A stretch of 64,000 bases of DNA from contig NZ_PDJQ01000001.1 in NCBI RefSeq assembly GCF_002563855.1, positions 496,001 to 560,000 on the forward strand, read 5' to 3'. Positions 8,224-16,236 of this stretch are shown piece by piece (within the stretch, counting starts at the first letter, position 1; the number at the start of each line of letters is the position of its first letter). A program made the position numbers and the translations under genes. The DNA comes from Tepidiforma thermophila. Lineage in GTDB: Bacteria > Chloroflexota > Dehalococcoidia > Tepidiformales > Tepidiformaceae. The notes under the pieces are model-generated. The model was given only the letters and a program-made list of their open reading frames with translations. It was not told the origin of the DNA and did not search any database.

Positions 8224-9372
8224 ATGAAAGTCCAGGTCCTCCAGGAAAACCTCCAGCGCGGCCTCGCGATTGTCGGCAGGGCCGTGGCCACCCGGGCCAC
8301 CATCCCGATCATTTCGAACGTGCTCCTCCAGACCGAGGATGGGAAGCTCCGGCTTGCTGCGACGGACCTCGACATCTCCATCGTCGCCTGGGTGGGGGCG
8401 AAGGTGGACGAGCCCGGCGCGACGACCGTCCCGGCCCGCCTGATCAGCGATTTCGTGGCGAACCTGCCCGCCGCCACCGTGTCGCTCGAGGCCCCGGCCA
8501 GCGGCCGCCAGCTGCGCATCGAGTGCGCCCGCAACGATTCGACCATCAATGCCATGGACCCGGCCGACTTCCCGCGCGTGCCGGAGATCCGCGACGGGGT
8601 GGCCGTGCGGTTCGACCCGAAGGCGCTCCGCCGGGCGATCGAGCGGGTGGAGTTCGCCGCCGCCACTGATGATTCGCGGCCGGTGCTCACCGGTGTTCAC
8701 ATGAAGAGCGACGGCCCGCGGCTGACGCTGGCAGCCGCCGACGGCTTCCGCCTGGCCGTGGCCGATATCCAGCTTGAGGAATCGCCCCCCGAGGCGATCG
8801 AGGTGATCGTCCCAGCGCGGGCGCTGCGCGAGCTCTCCCGGCTCATCGGCGATTCGACCCTGCCCGTGGAGATGCGGATCAACCCGCAGCGCTCGCAGGT
8901 GCTGTTCGAGTGGGACGACGTCCAGATGGTCTCGCAGCTCATCCAGGGGACGTTCCCGAACTACAACCAGCTCATCCCCGCGCAGTTCAACACGCGCGTC
9001 ATCGTCGATGTGGACGAGTTCAAGCGGGAGGCCCGGATTGCGGCGATCTTCGCCCGCGACGGGAGCGGGATCATCCGGCTGATCATGACGCCGGGCGAGG
9101 GCGGCATGCCGGGCCAGCTGAGCATCAGCGCGCGGGCCGATGAAGTGGGCGGCAACGAAGGCAAGCTCGACGCGGTGGTGGAGGGCGATGCTTCGAAGAT
9201 CGCCTTCAACAGCCGCTACCTGCAGGACGTGCTGAACGCGATGGGGAGCGGGCGGGTGGCGCTGGAGATGACGAGTCCCTCGGCCCAGGGCGTCTTCCGG
9301 CCCGTGGACGAGAACGGCACCCCGGAGCCGGGCTACGTCCACGTGGTGATGCCGATGTTCGTGCAGTGGTGA
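8224..9372 (+). CDS. dnaN: DNA polymerase III beta subunit (sliding clamp)
   Basis: 382 aa, normal clamp length, with the three repeated domains of about 125 residues each. The N-terminus (MKVQVLQENLQRGLAIV), the segment ATDLDISI in domain I, and the C-terminal VMPM(F/R) strand that forms the partner-binding pocket are all recognisable. It forms the dimeric ring that tethers polymerase III (DnaE is encoded at 56271) to DNA. It stands alone: no dnaA, recF or gyrB beside it, and the neighbour upstream is the divergent iron-transport operon. ATG at 8224 is preceded by GGCGGG-like sequence. Confidence 0.97.
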   Translation: MKVQVLQENLQRGLAIVGRAVATRATIPIISNVLLQTEDGKLRLAATDLDISIVAWVGAKVDEPGATTVPARLISDFVANLPAATVSLEAPASGRQLRIECARNDSTINAMDPADFPRVPEIRDGVAVRFDPKALRRAIERVEFAAATDDSRPVLTGVHMKSDGPRLTLAAADGFRLAVADIQLEESPPEAIEVIVPARALRELSRLIGDSTLPVEMRINPQRSQVLFEWDDVQMVSQLIQGTFPNYNQLIPAQFNTRVIVDVDEFKREARIAAIFARDGSGIIRLIMTPGEGGMPGQLSISARADEVGGNEGKLDAVVEGDASKIAFNSRYLQDVLNAMGSGRVALEMTSPSAQGVFRPVDENGTPEPGYVHVVMPMFVQW

Positions 9373-9791
9373 GGGCGGGGGGGGGGTTAGGGGGCGACCT
9401 CTTCGGGAGTCCCGCCGAGGTCGTCCAGCTCCTCCATCCGCGCGGCATTGCGGCGGATGGCGAAGAGCGTCGCCGGTTCGGCCAGGCCGGCCTCTTCGAG
9501 GATGTCTCCGCGCATTGCGGCGGACTGACCGATACGGTAGGCCGGGGGGCCGCTCCGCACACGGCGGCAGAGGCCAGGGTGGGATGCGGCGCCCACGAAA
9601 GGTGATGGACCCGCTGCGCCCCACCCGTAGGCGAGCTCGCCTTCCTACGGTCCTTGATTCTCAAACCACCGCCTATCAGCACCGACTGGCACCGTGCGCA
9701 CCGTCCGGTCCCCTACTCAAGAACCTTCACCCGCCGATCGCGGCATACCGCCCAGCGGCAAGCACCTGCCACGACCCTAGGAAGCGCCCAA
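9373..9791. other. intergenic region with a possible gene remnant
   Basis: About 480 bp separate dnaN from the helicase gene. It starts with a run of nine or more G after the dnaN stop. On the minus strand 9387-9515 a 42-codon frame (MRGDILEEAGLAEPATLFAI...) reads like genuine, well-composed protein sequence, but it has no ribosome site and no recognised family, so it may be the tail of a lost gene. The right half falls in GC toward the helicase and carries only its promoter. No RNA gene was recognised. Confidence 0.3.
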
Positions 9792-9820
9792 TTCACAACC
9801 CGCCCTAATCCCTTTATAAT
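9792..9820 (+). promoter_or_regulatory. sigma70-type promoter of the helicase gene
   Basis: TTCACA (9792-9797), 17 nt, TATAAT (9815-9820). The start of transcription would fall near 9827, only about 27 bases before the helicase ATG, and no Shine-Dalgarno is visible in that short leader. This suggests constitutive expression of a nearly leaderless message. Confidence 0.55.
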
Positions 9821-9853
9821 CCGCGGCGCCACAAAAGCTACCGCGACCCTGCC

Positions 9854-12502
9854 ATGAACCTCCACCAGAAGCTTGAGTCCCAAGGTTGGGACTTTGTCGC
9901 CCACATTCCCCTACCCGACCGGCCAGGCAGGTTCACTGATCCCCGCAACCTTCCATTGCGCCCAACAACCCTCTCGTGGCTGACGAAGCATTATTCATCA
10001 ATTTACAGCCACCAGGCCGAGGCCATACGCCACGTCGCAAAGCAGCAGAATGTCCTCTTGGCAACAGGAACCGCCTCCGGGAAGACATTGGTCTTTCATG
10101 TGGCAGCACTCGAACACCTCCAGACCGAACCGGATTCCCGGATTCTTGCGGTCTATCCCTTGAAGGCGCTCGCCGCCGAGCAAGAGCTCAGGTGGAAACA
10201 AGTACTCAACCACCTTGGCATTCAGGCCACAGTCGCACGCATCGACGGGAGCGTTCCGGTTGCAACCCGCACTAAGCTCATTGCAACACATCGCATCATC
10301 TTAGCAACGCCCGATGTCATCCACGCCTGGCTTTTATCTCATCTAGCTGACAAGGCCATAGTTAGGTTTCTCCGTCACCTCCGGCTCATTATTCTCGACG
10401 AATTACACACATACACGGGCGTGTTCGGCTCTAATTGCGCGTTCTTATTTCGCCGCCTCCGTCATGCTCTCCGGGAGCTGCGCTCTCCAAATCGTTTCCT
10501 CCTCGCTTCTGCAACCATCAACGACCCAGAAACAACAGTAAAGCACCTCCTGGGAATACCCTGCCATATCATTGCACCTGAGGACGACGGCTCTCCTCGC
10601 CATCCAACCGATATCTATTTATTGAAACCTCCCGGCGAACGGGACGCATTGACGGAAACAAGCAATTTCCTCCGCTCCCTCACTGCTGAACAAAGAGATG
10701 AAGCATTTATTGCGTTCGTAAATAGCAGGAAACAGACCGAACAATTGGCGGCTATCGCCCTGCGCTTCCAAGAGGACGAGGCAGATTGCAGCGACCAACA
10801 AATGGAAGTCCAAGTTCACGACGACGCTTTTTCCGAATTGTATTCTCCAAAGATTCTGCCATATCGTGCTGGATACGAAGACCGCGACAGGTCCGCAATC
10901 CAGCATGCGCTTACTTCGGGAACGATCAGCGGAGTAATTTCAACAAGCGCCCTGGAACTTGGCCTCGACATTTCCGGACTAACAACAGCTGTTCTTTTCG
11001 GAGTACCTCCCACCGCCACTTCGCTATGGCAAAGGATTGGGCGCGTCGGGAGGAATAAACCTGGTCGCGTTTACATCATCTATTCTGGTTCACCGTTGGA
11101 CGATCACGTTTTTGCCGAACCACAGCGCCTACTTGAAAGACCGCTCGAATCGCCTGCATTGTATCTCAATAATCAGAGGATCCAGTACATCCACGCTCTT
11201 TGCGTCGCGCGCCCAGGCGGCGAACATGATCAGCTGCACCAGTCACAGTCAACAGAAGAGTTCACCACTCACATCGAGTGGCCAGATGGATTCATAGATC
11301 TCTGCAACGCTGAACGTTCGGGAAACGTTCCGAAAGAACTTCTGCCCCTTAAGCACGAGGCAGGGGACGATCCGCATCATGCGTATCCCTTACGTGACGT
11401 CGAATCTCAGTATCAAGTCGAATATCGAATGGGATCAGAACTTCGAAGCCTGGGGCGGTTATCTTTTTCTCAGGTAATGCGAGAAGCTTATCCAGGGGCA
11501 ATCTACTATTACATTACGAGCCCTTATCGAGTATACCAAGTTCTTCCCCAGCAGCGACTGATCCGAGTGCGAAAAGAGCGACACTATTTCACTCAGCCAA
11601 TGGCTCTCCCATTTGGTCTATTTCCTCGGCTTGACCAGGAGTCTATTTTGCGAATTGGACGACTGGGGCGAATCTACCTCCTAGAGACCGAGCTGCTAGC
11701 TCGTGAATCAGTTGTCGGTTTTCGAGAACGTAGAGGGCTCAATACTTTCACTGTTAATTACCCGCTAGACGAAGAGCGGGGGTATCGATATTCTTTGACA
11801 AACTTTTCTCGCTATTTTTCGACTTCTGGATGTCTATTGTTTCATCCGGAATTTTTGTCGTACAAAGATTCACTGCACACAGTGAGTAAAATTCTATTTG
11901 AAGCGTTTATGATTTGCCTGCCATTTGATAGACAGGACATTGGTTTCGGTTCGGGAGACATCAAAGCCGATTTCGGTGAAATCAGGTCTGGTGATCGATT
12001 TCTCGCAATATTTGATCGAACATACGGGAGCTTGCGGCTTTCTGGTTCCTTATTTGACGGAGAGAACCTTTTAAATACTGTCTCGTTCGCCTTAGAAATA
12101 TCAAAACAACGACATTACTCTGGCGGAACAATTGAAGGTGAGCTTGTTGGTGAAGATCATGTGAAATTGCTTTCGGTCCTCCAGAATGAAGTCCGTTCTC
12201 ATTCAATCGAATGGTTATCGAAATCAAAGGAATCCTCGAAAAATTCCGATGCGGTTCGTGTCATCGTTCCTGGAAGCAAAGGAATCAACGTAGTAAACGG
12301 TCAGGAATTTTTAGTTGAGAGCGTATTTTTCCATCCTGGAACGGGAGAGTTGCGGTATCGCGGAAAGAATGAGTCATCGAAAGATCATGTAGACATACTT
12401 AGCATTGGCTTGGTCAGTGAGATCCCTGGGGTGTCAACTATCGGATTTTACGATCTCGATCTTGGCACCATAGTTGAGGCGAGTGATTATTTTCAATCAT
12501 GA
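9854..12502 (+). CDS. Hrq1/YprA(MrfA)-like superfamily 2 helicase, zinc-cluster cysteines lost
   Basis: 882 aa. Motif I (GTASGKTL), motif II (DELHTY), motif III (SATI) and motif VI (QRIGRVGR) define an SF2 DExH helicase. The C-terminal third has a divergent MZB/DUF1998-like layout (TSGCLLFHPE..., FDRQDIG, IFDRTYGSLRLSGSLF) as in Hrq1/YprA/MrfA, but the four-cysteine zinc site that normally closes that domain is absent. Base composition is unlike its neighbours: sampled 60-bp lines give about 63% GC near the 5' end and about 47% in the 3' third. It has its own promoter, no partner gene and no transposase nearby. Likely horizontally acquired; a DNA-repair or anti-phage role is possible but not shown. 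Confidence 0.8.
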   Translation: MNLHQKLESQGWDFVAHIPLPDRPGRFTDPRNLPLRPTTLSWLTKHYSSIYSHQAEAIRHVAKQQNVLLATGTASGKTLVFHVAALEHLQTEPDSRILAVYPLKALAAEQELRWKQVLNHLGIQATVARIDGSVPVATRTKLIATHRIILATPDVIHAWLLSHLADKAIVRFLRHLRLIILDELHTYTGVFGSNCAFLFRRLRHALRELRSPNRFLLASATINDPETTVKHLLGIPCHIIAPEDDGSPRHPTDIYLLKPPGERDALTETSNFLRSLTAEQRDEAFIAFVNSRKQTEQLAAIALRFQEDEADCSDQQMEVQVHDDAFSELYSPKILPYRAGYEDRDRSAIQHALTSGTISGVISTSALELGLDISGLTTAVLFGVPPTATSLWQRIGRVGRNKPGRVYIIYSGSPLDDHVFAEPQRLLERPLESPALYLNNQRIQYIHALCVARPGGEHDQLHQSQSTEEFTTHIEWPDGFIDLCNAERSGNVPKELLPLKHEAGDDPHHAYPLRDVESQYQVEYRMGSELRSLGRLSFSQVMREAYPGAIYYYITSPYRVYQVLPQQRLIRVRKERHYFTQPMALPFGLFPRLDQESILRIGRLGRIYLLETELLARESVVGFRERRGLNTFTVNYPLDEERGYRYSLTNFSRYFSTSGCLLFHPEFLSYKDSLHTVSKILFEAFMICLPFDRQDIGFGSGDIKADFGEIRSGDRFLAIFDRTYGSLRLSGSLFDGENLLNTVSFALEISKQRHYSGGTIEGELVGEDHVKLLSVLQNEVRSHSIEWLSKSKESSKNSDAVRVIVPGSKGINVVNGQEFLVESVFFHPGTGELRYRGKNESSKDHVDILSIGLVSEIPGVSTIGFYDLDLGTIVEASDYFQS

Positions 12503-12542
12503 CCAAGATGGGGCTGTGGCCTGGTTGCCCAGGGCGGCCCCT

Positions 12543-13106
12543 TCACCGCCGCCGGTAGCGCCCTGCCAGCTCGCCGGCGGCGATGGCGTGCCGGGCGATC
12601 TCCCGCTCCACGTCGTCCCGCGGGGCGCCCGGGCCTGCCGCGAGCGGTGCATCGAGCGCATAGATGAGGAAGCGGTAGCGGTGCTCCTTCCCCCGCGGGG
12701 GACACGGCCCGCCGTAGCCCGCGCGGCCAAAGTCGTTCTTCGCCTCGATCGTCCCCGGCGGCATCGGCCCGCCCGGTGAGGCGCCGGAATCGAGCGCGTC
12801 CACCTCCGCGGGCAGGTTCCAGGCCAGCCAGTGCACGAACCCGCCGGCGTCGGGGTCATCGACGACGATGGCGAAGGCAACTGTCCCCTCGGGCGCGCCC
12901 TCCCAGCGGAGCGGCGGCGAGCGGTCGGGGCCGTCGCACGTGTACCCAGGCGGGATGGCTGCGCCGTCGGTGAAGGCCGGGCTCGTCACCGCCAGGCGGC
13001 CGGGCGGCTCCGGCAGGTCGAGCGGCTCGCGGCCGCCGCAGGCCGGGGCGAGGAGCGCGGCAGCGGCGAGGGCGCCGAAGGTCAGCCAGGAGCGGAAGCG
13101 TTCCAT
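12543..13106 (-). CDS. YbhB/YbcL-family (PEBP/RKIP-like) lipoprotein
   Basis: 187 aa from the ATG at 13106 (MERFRSWLTFGALAAAALL), which gives a signal peptide ending in the lipobox LLAPAC; an in-frame start ten codons earlier would spoil the signal. The mature part is a phosphatidylethanolamine-binding-protein fold with the conserved ligand-site strands: SPPLRWEGAP, DDPDAGGFVHWLAWN and the GYGGPCPP loop. Bacterial members are small ligand-binding proteins of uncertain function. Its coding end faces the helicase end, 40 bp away, and it is divergent from the heliorhodopsin gene, so the pair share a 145-bp gap. Confidence 0.87.
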   Translation of the reverse strand: MERFRSWLTFGALAAAALLAPACGGREPLDLPEPPGRLAVTSPAFTDGAAIPPGYTCDGPDRSPPLRWEGAPEGTVAFAIVVDDPDAGGFVHWLAWNLPAEVDALDSGASPGGPMPPGTIEAKNDFGRAGYGGPCPPRGKEHRYRFLIYALDAPLAAGPGAPRDDVEREIARHAIAAGELAGRYRRR

Positions 13107-13153
13107 GGCGTCATCACCCCGGGCTGGAGGGTACACCGGCAGGGGCCGGCGTG

Positions 13154-13185
13154 TTGACGCATCCCCCGGCCCGGGGGGCTATACT
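13154..13185 (+). promoter_or_regulatory. heliorhodopsin promoter with long spacer and central palindrome
   Basis: TTGACG (13154-13159) and TATACT (13180-13185) are separated by 20 nt, too long for unaided sigma70 recognition. The spacer holds a perfect palindrome CCCCCGG-C-CCGGGGG (13163-13177). Nineteen- to twenty-base spacers with a central dyad are the mark of promoters remodelled by MerR-family activators, which include the light sensors LitR/CarH. The link to light is inference. Confidence 0.4.
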
Positions 13186-13251
13186 CCGCCCGGCCCCGCG
13201 GCGCGGGGGCGCACGGCGCCCCGGCTTCCCGCGGCGGACCGGAGGGAGCGC

Positions 13252-14016
13252 ATGGCACCAGACGAGCCCTCGCCCGTTTACCGGCGGCTGCGCCGGTACA
13301 ACCTCGTCATGGGGCTGGTGCACCTCGCGCAGGGTGCGGCGGTCCTCGCCCTCAGCAACGATTTCGCGCTGCCCGTCCACGCCACCTTCATGGAAGGGCC
13401 GCCGGGCCGGGAGCCGCCGCGCCTCGAGCACCTGTTCGACCTGCGCATCGGGCCGGCTGTCGCCGCCTTCCTCTTCCTCTCGGCGGCGGCCCACCTGCTC
13501 CTCGTGCTCCCGGGCGTCTTCGACTGGTACCGGCGGAACCTCGAACGCCAGCGGAACGATGCGCGCTGGATTGAGTACTCGGTCAGCGCCTCGCTGATGG
13601 TGGTGCTGATCGCGATGCTGACCGGCATCGGCGATATCGCCGCGCTGGTCGCCATCTTCGGTGTCAACGCCGCGATGATCTTCTTCGGGCTCGTGCAGGA
13701 GCACAGCGAACGCCCCGGCGAGGGCCGGCTCCTGCCGTTCTGGCTCGGGTGCATCGCCGGCGCGGTGCCGTGGCTGGCGATCGGCATCTACCTTCTCACG
13801 CCGGGGTCGCCGGGCGAGCCGCCGGCGTTCGTCTACGGCATCTTCATTTCGCTGTTCATCTTCTTCAATGTGTTCGCGCTGAACATGTGGCTGCAGTACC
13901 GGCGCATCGGCCCCTGGCGGAGCTACCTGTTCGGCGAGGCGGTCTACATCTTCCTCAGCCTGGCGGCGAAGTCGGCGCTGGCCTGGCAGGTCTTCGCCTC
14001 AACCCTGGTCGACTAA
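13252..14016 (+). CDS. heliorhodopsin
   Basis: 254 aa with seven hydrophobic segments and the family hallmarks: RWIEYSVSASLM in helix 3 and FLSLAAKSALAWQVF in helix 7. Lys240 is the retinal Schiff-base lysine, Glu108 the counterion, and His24 and His81 match the inner-cavity histidines (His23/His80 of heliorhodopsin 48C12). The ATG at 13252 follows GGAGG with proper spacing; an upstream open frame has no similarity. Heliorhodopsins bind retinal, insert with the N-terminus inside, do not pump ions and occur in organisms without an outer membrane; signalling or enzyme control is suspected. No carotenoid cleavage or retinal genes lie in the window. The stop overlaps the next convergent gene by 4 bp. 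Confidence 0.93.
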   Translation: MAPDEPSPVYRRLRRYNLVMGLVHLAQGAAVLALSNDFALPVHATFMEGPPGREPPRLEHLFDLRIGPAVAAFLFLSAAAHLLLVLPGVFDWYRRNLERQRNDARWIEYSVSASLMVVLIAMLTGIGDIAALVAIFGVNAAMIFFGLVQEHSERPGEGRLLPFWLGCIAGAVPWLAIGIYLLTPGSPGEPPAFVYGIFISLFIFFNVFALNMWLQYRRIGPWRSYLFGEAVYIFLSLAAKSALAWQVFASTLVD

Positions 14017-14513
14017 TACTTCCGAACGCCGTACGCCGAGATGCGCTCCCAGGCGCCGGCGGTCCACCAGCCAAGGATGCTGCTGATGTGGTAGGCCACG
14101 GCGTCGACGTCCACGCGGCGCTCCGGCGTGCTGTGGACCAGCCCCACGGCCTCCACGCAGCCGTCGTCGGTCAGCCGGTAGGGGATGCGCGTGACGATGT
14201 ACCGGGTCCAGCTCCGCGCGATGAGGAGTTCGCCCTCGGCCATGATGCCGAGCCACTTGTCCTCCATCTCCCGCGGCAGGAGCCCGCGGCGCAGCCAGCG
14301 GGATTCGACCGGGCTGAAGATGTGGTGGAAATCGAACTCCACCGTCTTCCAGCCGGGGTACGGCTGGAGCTCCTTGCTCCAGTGGATGAGCCGCCCGAGC
14401 CACTCGGACGTGGGCGGGGGCGGCTCGGGGATCGGCTCCCCGGCGAGGCCGTACCAGCCGCGGGCCTCCTCAATAACGTCGAGGTCGAGGGTGACGGTGC
14501 GGCGGCGCGGCAT
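14013..14513 (-). CDS. hypothetical protein, convergent with heliorhodopsin
   Basis: 166 aa, not recognised. It is rich in aromatic residues (Trp/Tyr/His), has no signal peptide or membrane segment, and contains short charged strands (PGWKTVEFDFHHIF, RSWTRYIVTRIPYRLT). The ATG at 14513 opens with MPRRRTVTLDLDVIEEARG. Its stop codon overlaps the heliorhodopsin stop in tail-to-tail orientation, so the two cannot be one transcript but may interfere. Codon use is like its neighbours. Confidence 0.65.
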   Translation of the reverse strand: MPRRRTVTLDLDVIEEARGWYGLAGEPIPEPPPPTSEWLGRLIHWSKELQPYPGWKTVEFDFHHIFSPVESRWLRRGLLPREMEDKWLGIMAEGELLIARSWTRYIVTRIPYRLTDDGCVEAVGLVHSTPERRVDVDAVAYHISSILGWWTAGAWERISAYGVRKY

Positions 14514-14573
14514 GCGTCGACGATACGCCGCCGGGGCGACAGGTGGCGTCGCGCTGGCGCCGCCGGGGCCGGC

Positions 14574-16187
14574 CTACGATGCCGCAGCGGCACCGCTGCC
14601 GGCGGGGAGCGCCTCCGTCTTCCGCCGGCGGCGGCCCATCGCCTTCGCCACCGCCGCCACAAAGTTCGGGGCCGTGCCGACGTAGTCGTGCGGGAGCTTC
14701 ACCATCGGCCGGCGGAACTTCGGGTGGCGCTCCACGTAGGCCTGGACCTCCTCGAGCGTCACGCCGTACTCGTCGAGCGCCCGCTGGAGCTCCTCGCGCG
14801 CCTTCTGCTTCGCCTCGAAGAGCTTCATCTGCACGCGGCTCTTCACGTTGACCTCGCTGTCGCCGGAGGTCTCGATCGGGATGAAGACGCTGTCCGCCAG
14901 TTCGCTGACGACCTTCGACTGGACGCCGTCGGACTGGGTGCTGGGCATGCAGCCGAACGGCTTGATCGAGGTGACCATGTGCGCCTTGCGGTGGAGCACA
15001 GCGTGGAAGTGCTTGCCGACTTCCATATGCCCTTCGCCGCCGCCGATGCGGACGTTGTAGTAGTCGCCGGCGTACTCGGCGAGCTGCTTCTGGGAGACGA
15101 GCGGGTCGGTCCGGAAGGTGAGGGCCGAGCGATAGAAGTTGTAGAAGCTCTTGTAGGCGCAGAGGGCGATCCAGAGGGCGAGGAGCCGGCGCCGGGCGCC
15201 CTGGCGGATGCCGATGCTCTCCTTCGTGCGGGAGAAGGCGCTCCAGAGGATGTAGTCGATCCAGGTTCCGACCGGCTCGGCGACCACCTCCGCGCCTTCC
15301 GCCACGAGCCACCGCTGCAGGTGGTAGCTGCCGTCGCCCTCCGTGGTCTGGGCCCAGAACTCGCCGGTGATCTTGACCTTCGGGCGGACGCGGAGGAAGT
15401 CGACCTCGATCTCGTTGAAGCGGGAGCGGATGCGGCGCAGCGCCAGCCAGAGCGAGCGGCCGTTGCGGAACGTTTCGCCGAGATGTTCCCGCGCCCAGTG
15501 GAGGACGGCGTCGGTCGCGCCGGGCTCGACTTCGTACGGGCGGATGCGGTGCGCCATCGTGTTGACGATGTCGGAGGCGATGATGGCCCGGAGGATCGCG
15601 AGGTAGAAGGAAGTATCGAGGACGAGGCCGTCGTGTTTCGGCCCGGCACCGAGGAGGCCGTTCTCCTCGAGGCCGCCGGTCTGCTGGAAGATGAGCACCC
15701 GGAAGTTGGGGAAGCCGGCCTCCGTGAGCGCCTTGCGGTACTCCGATTCGTACATTCCGAAGCGGCAGGGGCCGCAGGCGCCGGCGGTGAGGAACACGTA
15801 CCGGTCTTCGATATCGGTTTCGCCGGCGGCGCGCAGTTCGAGCAGGTATTTCACGAGGTTTCCGACCGTGTAGTAGGTCGGGTTGCACTGGCCGCGGTTG
15901 CCGTACTCCTTGCCGAGGGCCATGGCGGCGTTATCGGGCACCGGCAGGGGGCGCACGCGGTAGCCGAGCCCCTCGGCGGCGGCGCCGATCAGGTCATCGT
16001 GCGTCCGCGTCAGGCCGCCGAAGAGGATGGTCACCCTGTCGCGCTCCTCCCGGGTGAAGGGCCGCTCAACGGGGCGGCGGAAGTGGCGAACCTCCCTGGC
16101 CGGTACGCCGAGGGCCTCGCGGAGCTCGGCTTCGTAGGCGCGCGTCTTCTCGAGGATGTCGTCTTCGCTGATGAACTGCTGCTGCAT
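14574..16187 (-). CDS. 2-hydroxyacyl-CoA dehydratase D-component-like / double-cubane cluster protein
   Basis: 537 aa, ATG at 16187 behind a clean GGAGG. It resembles the HGD-D fold that carries an iron-sulfur cluster: cysteines in GNRGQCNPTYYT and TAGACGPCRFGMYESEY could be ligands. In related bacteria this region is the C-terminal part of very large BcrA/BadF-type activase proteins; here it is a separate gene 49 bp after the 1183-aa activase, so the pair are co-transcribed. Known relatives use ATP-driven electron injection to reduce difficult substrates (2-hydroxyacyl-CoA, benzoyl-CoA, small molecules for double-cubane proteins). The substrate here is unknown. Confidence 0.8.
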   Translation of the reverse strand: MQQQFISEDDILEKTRAYEAELREALGVPAREVRHFRRPVERPFTREERDRVTILFGGLTRTHDDLIGAAAEGLGYRVRPLPVPDNAAMALGKEYGNRGQCNPTYYTVGNLVKYLLELRAAGETDIEDRYVFLTAGACGPCRFGMYESEYRKALTEAGFPNFRVLIFQQTGGLEENGLLGAGPKHDGLVLDTSFYLAILRAIIASDIVNTMAHRIRPYEVEPGATDAVLHWAREHLGETFRNGRSLWLALRRIRSRFNEIEVDFLRVRPKVKITGEFWAQTTEGDGSYHLQRWLVAEGAEVVAEPVGTWIDYILWSAFSRTKESIGIRQGARRRLLALWIALCAYKSFYNFYRSALTFRTDPLVSQKQLAEYAGDYYNVRIGGGEGHMEVGKHFHAVLHRKAHMVTSIKPFGCMPSTQSDGVQSKVVSELADSVFIPIETSGDSEVNVKSRVQMKLFEAKQKAREELQRALDEYGVTLEEVQAYVERHPKFRRPMVKLPHDYVGTAPNFVAAVAKAMGRRRRKTEALPAGSGAAAAS

Positions 16188-16236
16188 CTCTGCAACCTCC
16201 CAACGGCTGATGGGTGAAGGGCCCGGCGGCCCCGGA

